Shown here: positions 1 to 5,199 of the stretch, one piece after another
Layout of the letters: every line of letters starts with the position of its first letter
How positions within the stretch are numbered: the stretch's first letter is position 1
Source: Flavobacteriales bacterium UBA5692
GTDB taxonomy: Bacteria > Bacteroidota > Bacteroidia > Flavobacteriales_D > Sanyastnellaceae
Reading direction: 5' to 3'
DNA length: 5,199 bases
Assembly (NCBI GenBank): GCA_002420235.1
Contig: DIHQ01000118.1
Span: 17,282-22,480, forward strand
Program-made: the position numbers and the translations under genes
The notes under the pieces: model-generated
Database searches by the model: none
What the model was told of the DNA's origin: nothing
The model's input: only the letters and a program-made list of their open reading frames with translations

Positions 1-1164
1 GCAGAATTAGGAGATGAAGCCGAACAAGTCCTTAAGCCCGGGTCTGAGGTGGTTTTCTCTGCGCGCATCCAATTTCATGAACGTTACGGGCTGGCTTTGC
101 ACATCGACCGCATCGACTTGCGCTTCATGCTGGGAGAATTGGAACGTCGCAGGCAAATTACGATTGCTCGGCTCAATGACATAGGCGCCACGGAGTGGAA
201 CCGCAAGATGACGGTTCCCACCCTAACACAACATATCGCACTCGTAGGATCACCTGGAACATCCGGATTTCGTGACTTTTGCACCAAACTCATCGAGCAT
301 CCCAACCACTTCCGCGTTCGTATCAAAGTATACCAATCAAGTGTGCAAGGGTTAACCGCAGCCGAAGAACTTGCTGCGGGGATTCGCGAGGCAGAAGCTT
401 CACAACCCGATCTTATCGTGCTTGTACGAGGGGGAGGTGGTAAGTTAGATTTGGATGCCTTCAATGACTTTGAACTCTGCCTGGCAATTGCTCAATCAAG
501 CATTCCAGTCTGGACAGGCATCGGCCATGAGTCCGACTTGGTCGTAGCAGATCTCGTGGCGCACAGCGCATGGAAAACCCCAACGGAAGTCGCAGTGGGT
601 GTCTTACAGCGATTTGAGAAGGTCGCGCTCGAGGTGGAGGGCTACGGAGCGCAGCTTCAATACCTTGCACAAATTTGGACCGACACACGAAATCGGGAAT
701 TCAAAAGCCATCGGAAACTCATAGGCTCAGCCAGCCGGAATGTTTTAAATCGACAGCAACTGGAATTGCAAAACCTTTCGCGGCTTGTTCAATTGCATGC
801 GGGGACCTTGCTGGAGCGGCACAAACAAATGTTACGCGAGGTGAGGAGGACGGCCGTGCGCTCAAGTACATACTACTTACAAAATGCTAATCGCGACCTC
901 AGGAACTGCAACCAGCGGTTGTGCACAGCCGCTTTTCATCATTTAGCCGAAAAAAAACTTACCCTTGCCCATTTCAAGCGAACGCTTACAGCCATCGGAC
1001 CCGAAAAAACCATGCAACGAGGATTCATGATCCTCGAACGCAACGGCGAAGTTTTGTCACGAGTATCAGGCATTGAAGAAGGCGAACAACTGAACATCAA
1101 AGCTGTCGACGGTCAACTTGACGTTACCGTCGACCGCGCAACTTCAAGACCAAATTCATCGTAA
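1..1164 (+). CDS. xseA: Exodeoxyribonuclease VII large subunit, 5'-truncated by the window edge
   Basis: XseA is the catalytic subunit of exonuclease VII, which with XseB degrades single-stranded DNA from both ends into short oligonucleotides in the cytoplasm, in repair and recombination. The frame is open from base 1, so the start lies upstream; 387 residues are visible. By spacing to Escherichia coli XseA, about 60 N-terminal residues are missing. Visible residues 1 to about 45 are the end of the N-terminal OB-fold (GSEVVFSARI, then HIDRID). The catalytic domain follows, with the motifs SPGTSGFRDF (Asp92), RGGGGKLDLDAFND (Arg143) and GIGHESD (His176, Asp179). Their spacing (51, 33 and 3 residues) fits E. 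coli D155, R205, H238 and D241, residues reported as important for activity (recalled from the literature). KTPTEVA follows. Residues about 199-326 are a charged, helical, probably coiled-coil arm. The tail (MQRGFMIL at 338-345, then a VDGQLDV strand) is the usual C-terminal end. The internal GTG at 49 is not the start, because homology continues upstream. xseB follows after 9 nt, so the two are probably one operon. Confidence 0.96.
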   Translation, partial: AELGDEAEQVLKPGSEVVFSARIQFHERYGLALHIDRIDLRFMLGELERRRQITIARLNDIGATEWNRKMTVPTLTQHIALVGSPGTSGFRDFCTKLIEHPNHFRVRIKVYQSSVQGLTAAEELAAGIREAEASQPDLIVLVRGGGGKLDLDAFNDFELCLAIAQSSIPVWTGIGHESDLVVADLVAHSAWKTPTEVAVGVLQRFEKVALEVEGYGAQLQYLAQIWTDTRNREFKSHRKLIGSASRNVLNRQQLELQNLSRLVQLHAGTLLERHKQMLREVRRTAVRSSTYYLQNANRDLRNCNQRLCTAAFHHLAEKKLTLAHFKRTLTAIGPEKTMQRGFMILERNGEVLSRVSGIEEGEQLNIKAVDGQLDVTVDRATSRPNSS

Positions 1165-1173
1165 TTTCGACCT

Positions 1174-1425
1174 ATGTCCAAGAAGCAAAAAGCACAATCA
1201 GACATTCCTTCAAAATTTGACGACGCGCTAAAGGAACTACGCGAGTTGATGGAATTACTCGAAAGCGACGACATTACTGTGGATACGTTGACTCGAGCAA
1301 TCCGCCGATCAGCAGTTCTTCTAAAACACTGTCAGTCCGAACTGCAAGCGACTGAGGAAGAGGTTAAGGACTTAATCGAAGAACTTGGAATCCAATCTAA
1401 TGGTCCCACATCAGAAAGTGATTAG
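1174..1425 (+). CDS. xseB: Exodeoxyribonuclease VII small subunit
   Basis: XseB has no catalytic site of its own; several copies bind the helical arm of XseA and are needed for stable, active exonuclease VII. The 83-residue length is typical of the family. The core begins with KFDDALKELRELMELLES, followed by a short turn and a second helix that starts near DTLTRAIRRSAVLLKHC and continues through an acidic stretch (EEEVKDLIEEL). This is the two-helix hairpin layout of XseB. The last ten or so residues are polar and probably disordered. The ATG at 1174 is the only sensible start: it lies 9 nt after the xseA stop and leaves a short basic leader (MSKKQK) before the core. No strong Shine-Dalgarno is visible, so translation may be coupled to xseA (inference). 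Its TAG stop overlaps the stop of the convergent lipoprotein gene, leaving no intergenic space for a terminator. Confidence 0.95.
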   Translation: MSKKQKAQSDIPSKFDDALKELRELMELLESDDITVDTLTRAIRRSAVLLKHCQSELQATEEEVKDLIEELGIQSNGPTSESD

Positions 1426-1868
1426 CGTTGCTTGCTCAATTCGTCCAGCAATCCCTTGGCTCCTTCTTCTGAGATATCCTTAATGTTTTCAGGCATATCC
1501 GTGCCTTCACCTTTGGCAGAAATCATCTTGGCGCGGAAAGAGCCTACGAGTTCTGTATAAACTGAGTACCCCGGGCAGGTGCTTTGTTCTTTACTCCATG
1601 CACTTAATTCCTGAGGGGTGCGAGCTGCAGTCATGCACGATGAAGTTGTCTTAGCCAACTCCTCTGTCCACTGCTTCGCGCTCCAACTGTCGTTATTTTC
1701 ATCGCCCAAGACCAACTTGAGCGCGGAGTTCATCTCAACAAGGCAATCACATGCATTCAAACCCGCTGTTTCATCCATGGTCCCAGCCGAATCGGCTCCA
1801 CCACTGCAACTAATCAATAACACAGCACACATCGTTGCAAAATATCCAAAAGTCTCACCTGTCTTCAT
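1422..1868 (-). CDS. Small predicted lipoprotein of unknown function
   Basis: I do not recognise a named family. The product is 148 residues. It begins with a short signal peptide (one Lys at position 2, hydrophobic stretch about 7-20) ending in a lipobox LISC, with the lipidated Cys at position 21. A flexible Ser/Gly/Asp/Thr-rich linker follows. The export and lipidation call rests on this pattern alone. After the lipid Cys there are four more cysteines (40, 42, 78, 98), the first two in the motif ACDC. They could form disulfides in the periplasm or at the outer membrane (inference). The rest is acidic and helical, ending GAKGLLDELSKQR. I chose the ATG at 1868 because it places the signal peptide exactly at the N-terminus. 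The frame stays open to 2060, but that extension would lie antisense inside the pirin gene and bury the signal peptide. A Bacteroidota-type promoter is proposed upstream at 1901-1933. The gene converges on xseB with a 4-bp overlap and diverges from the pirin gene. Confidence 0.8.
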   Translation of the reverse strand: MKTGETFGYFATMCAVLLISCSGGADSAGTMDETAGLNACDCLVEMNSALKLVLGDENNDSWSAKQWTEELAKTTSSCMTAARTPQELSAWSKEQSTCPGYSVYTELVGSFRAKMISAKGEGTDMPENIKDISEEGAKGLLDELSKQR

Positions 1869-1900
1869 GGTCCTGTCGAATTTCCAATTAATTTTCCAAG

Positions 1901-1933
1901 CGAATATACCGCGGTTTCGTCCGCAGTACCAAA
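1901..1933 (-). promoter_or_regulatory. Probable Bacteroidota-type promoter for the lipoprotein gene
   Basis: Read on the minus strand, TTTG (1933-1930) is followed after 21 nt by TATATTCG (1908-1901). The Bacteroidota primary sigma factor consensus is TTTG around -33 and TAnnTTTG around -7, usually about 19-21 nt apart. Here the upstream box is perfect and the downstream box differs at one defined position (C for T). Transcription would start near 1895, giving a leader of about 27 nt before the ATG at 1868. Both the match and the placement fit, but there is no experimental support. Confidence 0.5.
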
Positions 1934-1937
1934 CCCC

Positions 1938-2798
1938 ATGAGTAAGCGAATTGAAAGGATTATCGATGCCCAATCTGTCAACATGGGTGGGAATATGATT
2001 AAACAGCCCCTGCCTCATCCTAGCCTGGAGCGAGTTGGCCCTTTTTTGCTCATCCACCATTGGCGAGATTTGTTACCCGGCAAGCAAGAAACCAATGAAT
2101 TGGGCGTTGGGCCTCATCCTCACCGTGGTTTCAGTCCGGTCACCTGCATATACTCGGGTTCCCTCCGCCATCGGGACTCGCTAGGTACCGACCATATTGT
2201 CCACGCCGGTGGAACCCAATGGATGGACAGCGGGGCTGGAATTGTCCACAGCGAACGTCCAAGTGACGAATTGGCAGAACACGGCGGATTGCTCGAGATA
2301 ATTCAATTTTGGATTAATACGCCCAAAAGCCATAAGATGGATGCACCGCGGTATCAACCCTTACCCAAAAAGGCCACCCCTGAATGGGAGGAAAATGGAT
2401 GGCGCATCAGATTGGTTCAAGGTGAGTGGAACGGTAGACATTCCCCCATTGAAGCTCACCACCCCATGCGCATTGCCAACCTCTCCTGTGAAAAATCTGG
2501 GGCAATCATGCACGTTCCGCTGCCTCAGGATTGGGTCGGAGTGCTTTACATCTTAAGTGGAAATGCTTCGTTCGACGGACAGGCAGTAACCGGACACCAG
2601 ATGGCACTGGTCTCGCCGGGCGATAGCCATGAAATCAAATTGGTTTGCAACGATGCCGTTCGTGTCCTGCTATTAACAGGAGCTGAATTACACGAACCCG
2701 TGTTCAGCCAAGGACCATTTGTCATGAACACTTTTCCGGAAATTCAGCAGGCCATTTTGGACTACCACGATGGAAAAATGGGTAGACTCACCGGTTAA
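1938..2798 (+). CDS. Pirin family protein (bicupin metalloprotein)
   Basis: The 286-residue product has the normal length and layout of pirins, cytoplasmic proteins with two cupin barrels and one metal (usually iron) in the N-terminal barrel. Some bacterial members, such as E. coli YhhW, have quercetin dioxygenase activity; human pirin is a transcription cofactor. The natural substrate here cannot be told. The N-terminal cupin (about 15-125) contains GPHPHRGF and GIVHSE, which give the ligands His60, His62, His104 and Glu106. These match human pirin H56, H58, H101 and E103 in order and spacing. The C-terminal cupin (about 165-265) lacks such a set, as usual. The tail LHEPVFSQGPFVMNT plus EIQQAILDY is the family signature end. 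I keep the ATG at 1938 because the preceding SKRIERII stretch looks like the normal first strand; the ATG at 1983 would cut it off. No clear Shine-Dalgarno is seen. The gene is divergent from the lipoprotein gene across 69 bp and appears to be monocistronic. Confidence 0.95.
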   Translation: MSKRIERIIDAQSVNMGGNMIKQPLPHPSLERVGPFLLIHHWRDLLPGKQETNELGVGPHPHRGFSPVTCIYSGSLRHRDSLGTDHIVHAGGTQWMDSGAGIVHSERPSDELAEHGGLLEIIQFWINTPKSHKMDAPRYQPLPKKATPEWEENGWRIRLVQGEWNGRHSPIEAHHPMRIANLSCEKSGAIMHVPLPQDWVGVLYILSGNASFDGQAVTGHQMALVSPGDSHEIKLVCNDAVRVLLLTGAELHEPVFSQGPFVMNTFPEIQQAILDYHDGKMGRLTG

Positions 2799-2816
2799 TT
2801 TGGTCAGCTCTCGGAA

Positions 2817-2839
2817 ATCACCAGGATAAACCTTGTGAT
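2817..2839 (+). terminator. Possible terminator hairpin after the pirin gene
   Basis: An imperfect hairpin begins 18 nt after the pirin stop. ATCAC (2817-2821) pairs with GTGAT (2835-2839), and AGG (2823-2825) pairs with CCT (2831-2833). One C/T mismatch separates the two parts and the loop is ATAAA. The following sequence is T-rich (ATTCTTCTTCATT) but has no clean T-run, so it is a weak candidate. Position is the main argument for it. Confidence 0.35.
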
Positions 2840-3211
2840 GCCGCATTCTTCTTCATTCTCGACCCATTTGTTGACTTAAGTCTCTACTCCCTCTATTTAG
2901 ACTTCCAATTCTCGTACATGCTGGTTTTTTGATCAGGGTTTACTGAAATTTTAAGTACGAAGCCAACTTCAAAATCTTATCCCGCTAAACATTCGAAAAC
3001 AACCTTGATCACACAGCTGCTGGCGATAACACTCCAATCACCATTGCTTAGGTGAATCATAACCAAAAAACCTTCAATATCCAAAGGCAGAAAAAGACGA
3101 TACGCATCCTAGGATTGCGCCAATTGTGGTCAACACGCTAACCTCCAAGGGATTGAAGTTTGAATTCATGACTGTTTATTGGGCTGGTTCTTAATGAAAT
3201 ATTAACTTACA

Positions 3212-3235
3212 GGTCTCTTCAATTTTCAGAAGACC
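3212..3235 (+). other. Small hairpin in the leader of the haloperoxidase gene
   Basis: GGTC (3212-3215) pairs with GACC (3232-3235), and TTC (3218-3220) with GAA (3229-3231). There is a two-base bulge (TC) and an 8-nt A/T-rich loop. The stem ends 3 nt before the ATG at 3239 and includes the weak purine stretch AGAAGA that would be the nearest ribosome-binding sequence. It could affect translation start, but a 7-bp bulged stem can also arise by chance. Confidence 0.25.
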
Positions 3236-3238
3236 GTT

Positions 3239-5199
3239 ATGAACACAATGCGCACTGCGGCAGTCATAATCTTCCAGCTCATTTGGTTTGTCCCGCTGGG
3301 GCAGGCCCAATTATCAGAAGGTGAAACCATCGCACACCTTTGGAACGAAGAGGTGTTAGAAGGGATTCGAAATGATTTTGCGCGTCCTACAGTGCACGCA
3401 CGTAACCTCCTTCACACCTCCATAGCAATGTTTGACATCTGGACGGCTTATGATGAAGGTCCATCTGAAACATTCCTTCTTGGCAAAACTTGGGCAGGAT
3501 ATACTTGTCCTTTCGAAGGCGTTGACATCCCAGATTCTGAAGAAGCCCTTCTTGATGCGCGTGAAGAGGCTATTAGTTACGCCATCTATCGGATTATGAC
3601 CCACCGCTTTGAAGACTCTCCGGACGGCGAGATTACTATGTTTAACATCAACACACAGATGGCGATGCTGGGCTACGATATTGGTATGACTTCGACGGAC
3701 TACCAAAATAATGGTCCAGCTGCCTTTGGCAACTATGTGGCCGAGCAAGTAATCACGTTCGGTTTGCAAGATGGAGCCAACGAATCCGATGGATACGCTG
3801 CCGTTTGCTACGAGCCGGTCAATCCAAATATCCAACCCGAAATGCCCGGTAATCCCAATGTAATCGACCCCAATCGGTGGCAGCCCATTGAGCTCACGTT
3901 GTTCATCGACCAAAGTGGGAATGTGAGCACGGATATTCCAGAATTCGTTGGACCTGAATGGGGTGAAGTGGTTCCGTTTGCGCTAGACTCAGCCGACCTC
4001 GAACACCTTGAACGCGACAGCTGTACTTTTGCCGTTTGGAAAAATCCAGGCCCACCCGTGCACTTGGACTCGATCAGCGTTGCAAGCGGATTAGAAGATC
4101 TTTGGAAATGGAACTTTGCAATGGTATCTATCTGGTCATCGCACCTTGATGCCTCAGATGGTGTTATTTGGGATATCTCACCTGGGAATATGGGAAGTGA
4201 CGGTGATTTCGTCCTCAATCCAACTGATTTCTCTAATTATTATGACTTCTTTGATGGAGGTGGCTTGCATCCAGGGCACCCCATCAACCCATATACAGGC
4301 GAACCTTACGAATCCCAGATGGTCCCACGAGGCGATTACGCTCGATGCTTGGCCGAATTTTGGGCAGATGGCCCCGACTCGGAAACGCCACCGGGTCACT
4401 GGTTCACAATTTTGAACGAAATTATGGAGTACTCGGAGTTCGAGCTTCGTTGGCGAGGACAAGGCCCAATACTCGACAAACTGGAATACACAGTCAAAGC
4501 GTACCTCGCGCTAGCCGGTGCCATGCACGACTCAGCTGTGGCTACATGGAGCGTGAAAGGCTATTATGACTATACCCGTCCGGTAAGCGCGATTCGCTAC
4601 ATGGCCGAAATGGGGCAAAGTTCGGATACCAGCCTAGCGAATTACCACCCATCGGGAATGCCCATCATCCCCGGCTATATGGAAGTAGTTGAAGACGGTG
4701 ATCCGCTTGCCGCTTGGAATCCCGACGCCGTGGGTGAAATGAAAGTTCTGGCCTGGCGCGGTCCGGATTATGTAGAGGTACCTTTCATCGATGAAGCGGG
4801 TGTGGGCTGGATTTTAGCTAAAAACTGGTGGCCATACCAACGGCCTTCCTTTGTGACGCCGCCTTTTGCCGGCTACGTGAGCGGCCACTCCACCTTTTCT
4901 CGAGCTGCGGCCGAGGTACTTACGCTCATGACGGGAAGCGAATACTTCCCAGGAGGATTGGGTTCATTTCCGGTCACCATGAACCAGTTTTTGGTGTTTG
5001 AGGACGGTCCTTCCATGAACTTCGAATTGCAATGGGCAACCTACTACGACGCAGCCAACGAAAGTGCCTTATCGCGCATTTGGGGTGGCATTCACCCGCC
5101 CATGGATGACGGAAGAGCACGCCAAATTGGCGTGGAAGTGGGTATCCAGGCCTTCCACTGTGCAGAAGGCTACGCATTCCCCGATTGGGCGGAAGGATG
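3239..5199 (+). CDS. Secreted vanadium-dependent haloperoxidase (PAP2 superfamily), 3'-truncated
   Basis: The frame runs from the ATG at 3239 to the window edge without a stop: 653 residues visible, C-terminus missing. Vanadium haloperoxidases hold vanadate in a helical-bundle pocket shared with PAP2 acid phosphatases and use hydrogen peroxide to oxidise halides. A Sec signal peptide is seen (Arg5, hydrophobic 7-20, likely cut at GQA/Q, 23/24). An N-terminal family block follows (WNEEVLEGIRNDFARPTVHA, about 35-54), then a region of about 300 residues without recognised motifs, then FWADGPDSETPPGHW (374-388). The pocket is complete: Lys440-X6-Arg447-Pro448, Ser548-Gly549-His550, and Ser612-Arg613-X5-His619. 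These fit Curvularia chloroperoxidase K353, R360, S402-G403-H404, R490 and H496. Phe543 sits where that enzyme has F397, and Asp377 may match its D292 (inference). The spacing between the first two motifs is longer than in the fungal enzyme. Halide preference, and phosphatase versus peroxidase activity, cannot be settled from motifs. A C-terminal type IX secretion sorting domain is common on such Bacteroidota proteins but lies outside the window, if present. The start is supported by the signal peptide. The gene stands alone, 440 bp after the pirin gene. Confidence 0.9.
   Translation, partial: MNTMRTAAVIIFQLIWFVPLGQAQLSEGETIAHLWNEEVLEGIRNDFARPTVHARNLLHTSIAMFDIWTAYDEGPSETFLLGKTWAGYTCPFEGVDIPDSEEALLDAREEAISYAIYRIMTHRFEDSPDGEITMFNINTQMAMLGYDIGMTSTDYQNNGPAAFGNYVAEQVITFGLQDGANESDGYAAVCYEPVNPNIQPEMPGNPNVIDPNRWQPIELTLFIDQSGNVSTDIPEFVGPEWGEVVPFALDSADLEHLERDSCTFAVWKNPGPPVHLDSISVASGLEDLWKWNFAMVSIWSSHLDASDGVIWDISPGNMGSDGDFVLNPTDFSNYYDFFDGGGLHPGHPINPYTGEPYESQMVPRGDYARCLAEFWADGPDSETPPGHWFTILNEIMEYSEFELRWRGQGPILDKLEYTVKAYLALAGAMHDSAVATWSVKGYYDYTRPVSAIRYMAEMGQSSDTSLANYHPSGMPIIPGYMEVVEDGDPLAAWNPDAVGEMKVLAWRGPDYVEVPFIDEAGVGWILAKNWWPYQRPSFVTPPFAGYVSGHSTFSRAAAEVLTLMTGSEYFPGGLGSFPVTMNQFLVFEDGPSMNFELQWATYYDAANESALSRIWGGIHPPMDDGRARQIGVEVGIQAFHCAEGYAFPDWAEG

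Larger units (their letters stand above)
2799..3238. other. Intergenic region, about 440 bp, without a convincing gene
   Basis: This stretch is AT-richer than its neighbours and has frequent stops in every frame. I see no tRNA, known riboswitch or long repeat. Three items stand out. The first is the hairpin at 2817-2839. The second is a minus-strand frame of 31 codons (3074-3169, ATG at 3169) whose product would be largely hydrophobic from about residue 10, followed by a six-T run; it has no visible promoter or ribosome site and may be chance. The third is a hairpin at 3212-3235 just before the next gene. The promoter of the downstream haloperoxidase gene should lie in the last 100 bases. The best match I find is TTGG, then 20 nt, then TAACTTAC around 3180-3210, which is a poor fit to TTTG / TAnnTTTG. 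A weak inverted pair (TCGTAC 2912-2917, GTACGA 2955-2960) is probably not meaningful. Confidence 0.6.

Noticed and set aside
84..890. Minus-strand and alternate-phase frames within xseA
   Set aside because: XseA is conserved throughout this stretch, including the catalytic motifs; the others are shadows.
1618..1941. Plus-strand frame of 107 codons opposite the lipoprotein gene
   Set aside because: It lies antisense to a signal peptide and lipobox that are well formed on the minus strand, and its own translation shows no coherent features.
1869..2060. N-terminal extension of the lipoprotein gene to an ATG at 2060
   Set aside because: The extra 64 codons would be antisense to the start of the pirin gene and would place the signal peptide and lipobox in mid-protein.
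2912..2960. Inverted pair TCGTAC / GTACGA with a T-run between, considered as a terminator or operator
   Set aside because: The arms are only 6 bp, the loop is about 37 nt, and the T-run lies inside the loop instead of after the stem.
3356..3913. Long minus-strand open frame (185 codons) inside the haloperoxidase gene
   Set aside because: The plus strand here encodes recognisable haloperoxidase sequence without interruption. The antisense product resembles no family I know and has no promoter or ribosome site; it is a shadow frame.
2046..3913. Two minus-strand frames, beginning at 2060 and 3913, start with the same residues MVDEQ
   Set aside because: Both are antisense to unrelated coding sequences (pirin LLIHH, haloperoxidase LFIDQ). 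The likeness is limited to about 15 bases and is coincidental.
3808..4462. Further overlapping minus-strand frames (3808-4218 and 4178-4462) and plus-strand frames in other phases within the haloperoxidase gene
   Set aside because: They overlap each other and the conserved FWADGPDSETPPGHW block of the real gene. Their translations have no domain-like features.
4646..4657. HPSG at residues 470-473 as the second PAP2 motif
   Set aside because: It is followed by Met, not the required His. The real SGH motif with the preceding PPFAGY context is at residues 548-550.
1938..5199. Pirin gene plus haloperoxidase gene as a functional pair for oxidative or halogen chemistry
   Set aside because: They are separated by 440 bp with a possible terminator between them and no shared regulatory signal. 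Proximity alone does not support a linked pathway.

Overview
The window looks like a chromosomal stretch from a Bacteroidota bacterium, probably a marine or aquatic one (inference). Four things point there. A TTTG / TAnnTTTG-type promoter lies upstream of a lipoprotein gene. Start codons lack strong Shine-Dalgarno sequences. The exonuclease VII large subunit has Bacteroidota-like wording (KTPTEVA after GIGHESD). The secreted enzyme at the right end has a signal peptide cleaved before Gln. No mobile element, CRISPR array, tRNA or rRNA is visible.

Left part (1-1425, plus strand): the 3' part of xseA, cut by the window edge, is followed 9 nt later by a complete xseB. Together they encode the two subunits of exodeoxyribonuclease VII, a single-strand DNA nuclease of repair and recombination. 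Immediately after, on the minus strand and sharing its last bases with the xseB stop, is a gene for a small predicted lipoprotein of unknown function (1422-1868). Its promoter can be proposed from the sequence.

Middle (1938-2798, plus strand): a complete pirin-family bicupin gene is divergent from the lipoprotein gene across a 69-bp gap, with all four metal ligands of the N-terminal cupin present. A roughly 440-bp AT-rich stretch without a convincing gene follows. It holds a possible terminator hairpin just after the pirin gene and a small hairpin just before the next start codon.

Right part (3239 to the window end, plus strand): a long reading frame with no stop in the window encodes a secreted vanadium-dependent haloperoxidase / PAP2-superfamily protein. 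It carries the complete vanadate-pocket signature (K-X6-RP, SGH, SR-X5-H). Its C-terminus lies outside the window.

Apart from xseAB, the genes show no clear functional link. The haloperoxidase is the most interesting item. I see no evidence of a new multi-gene system here.
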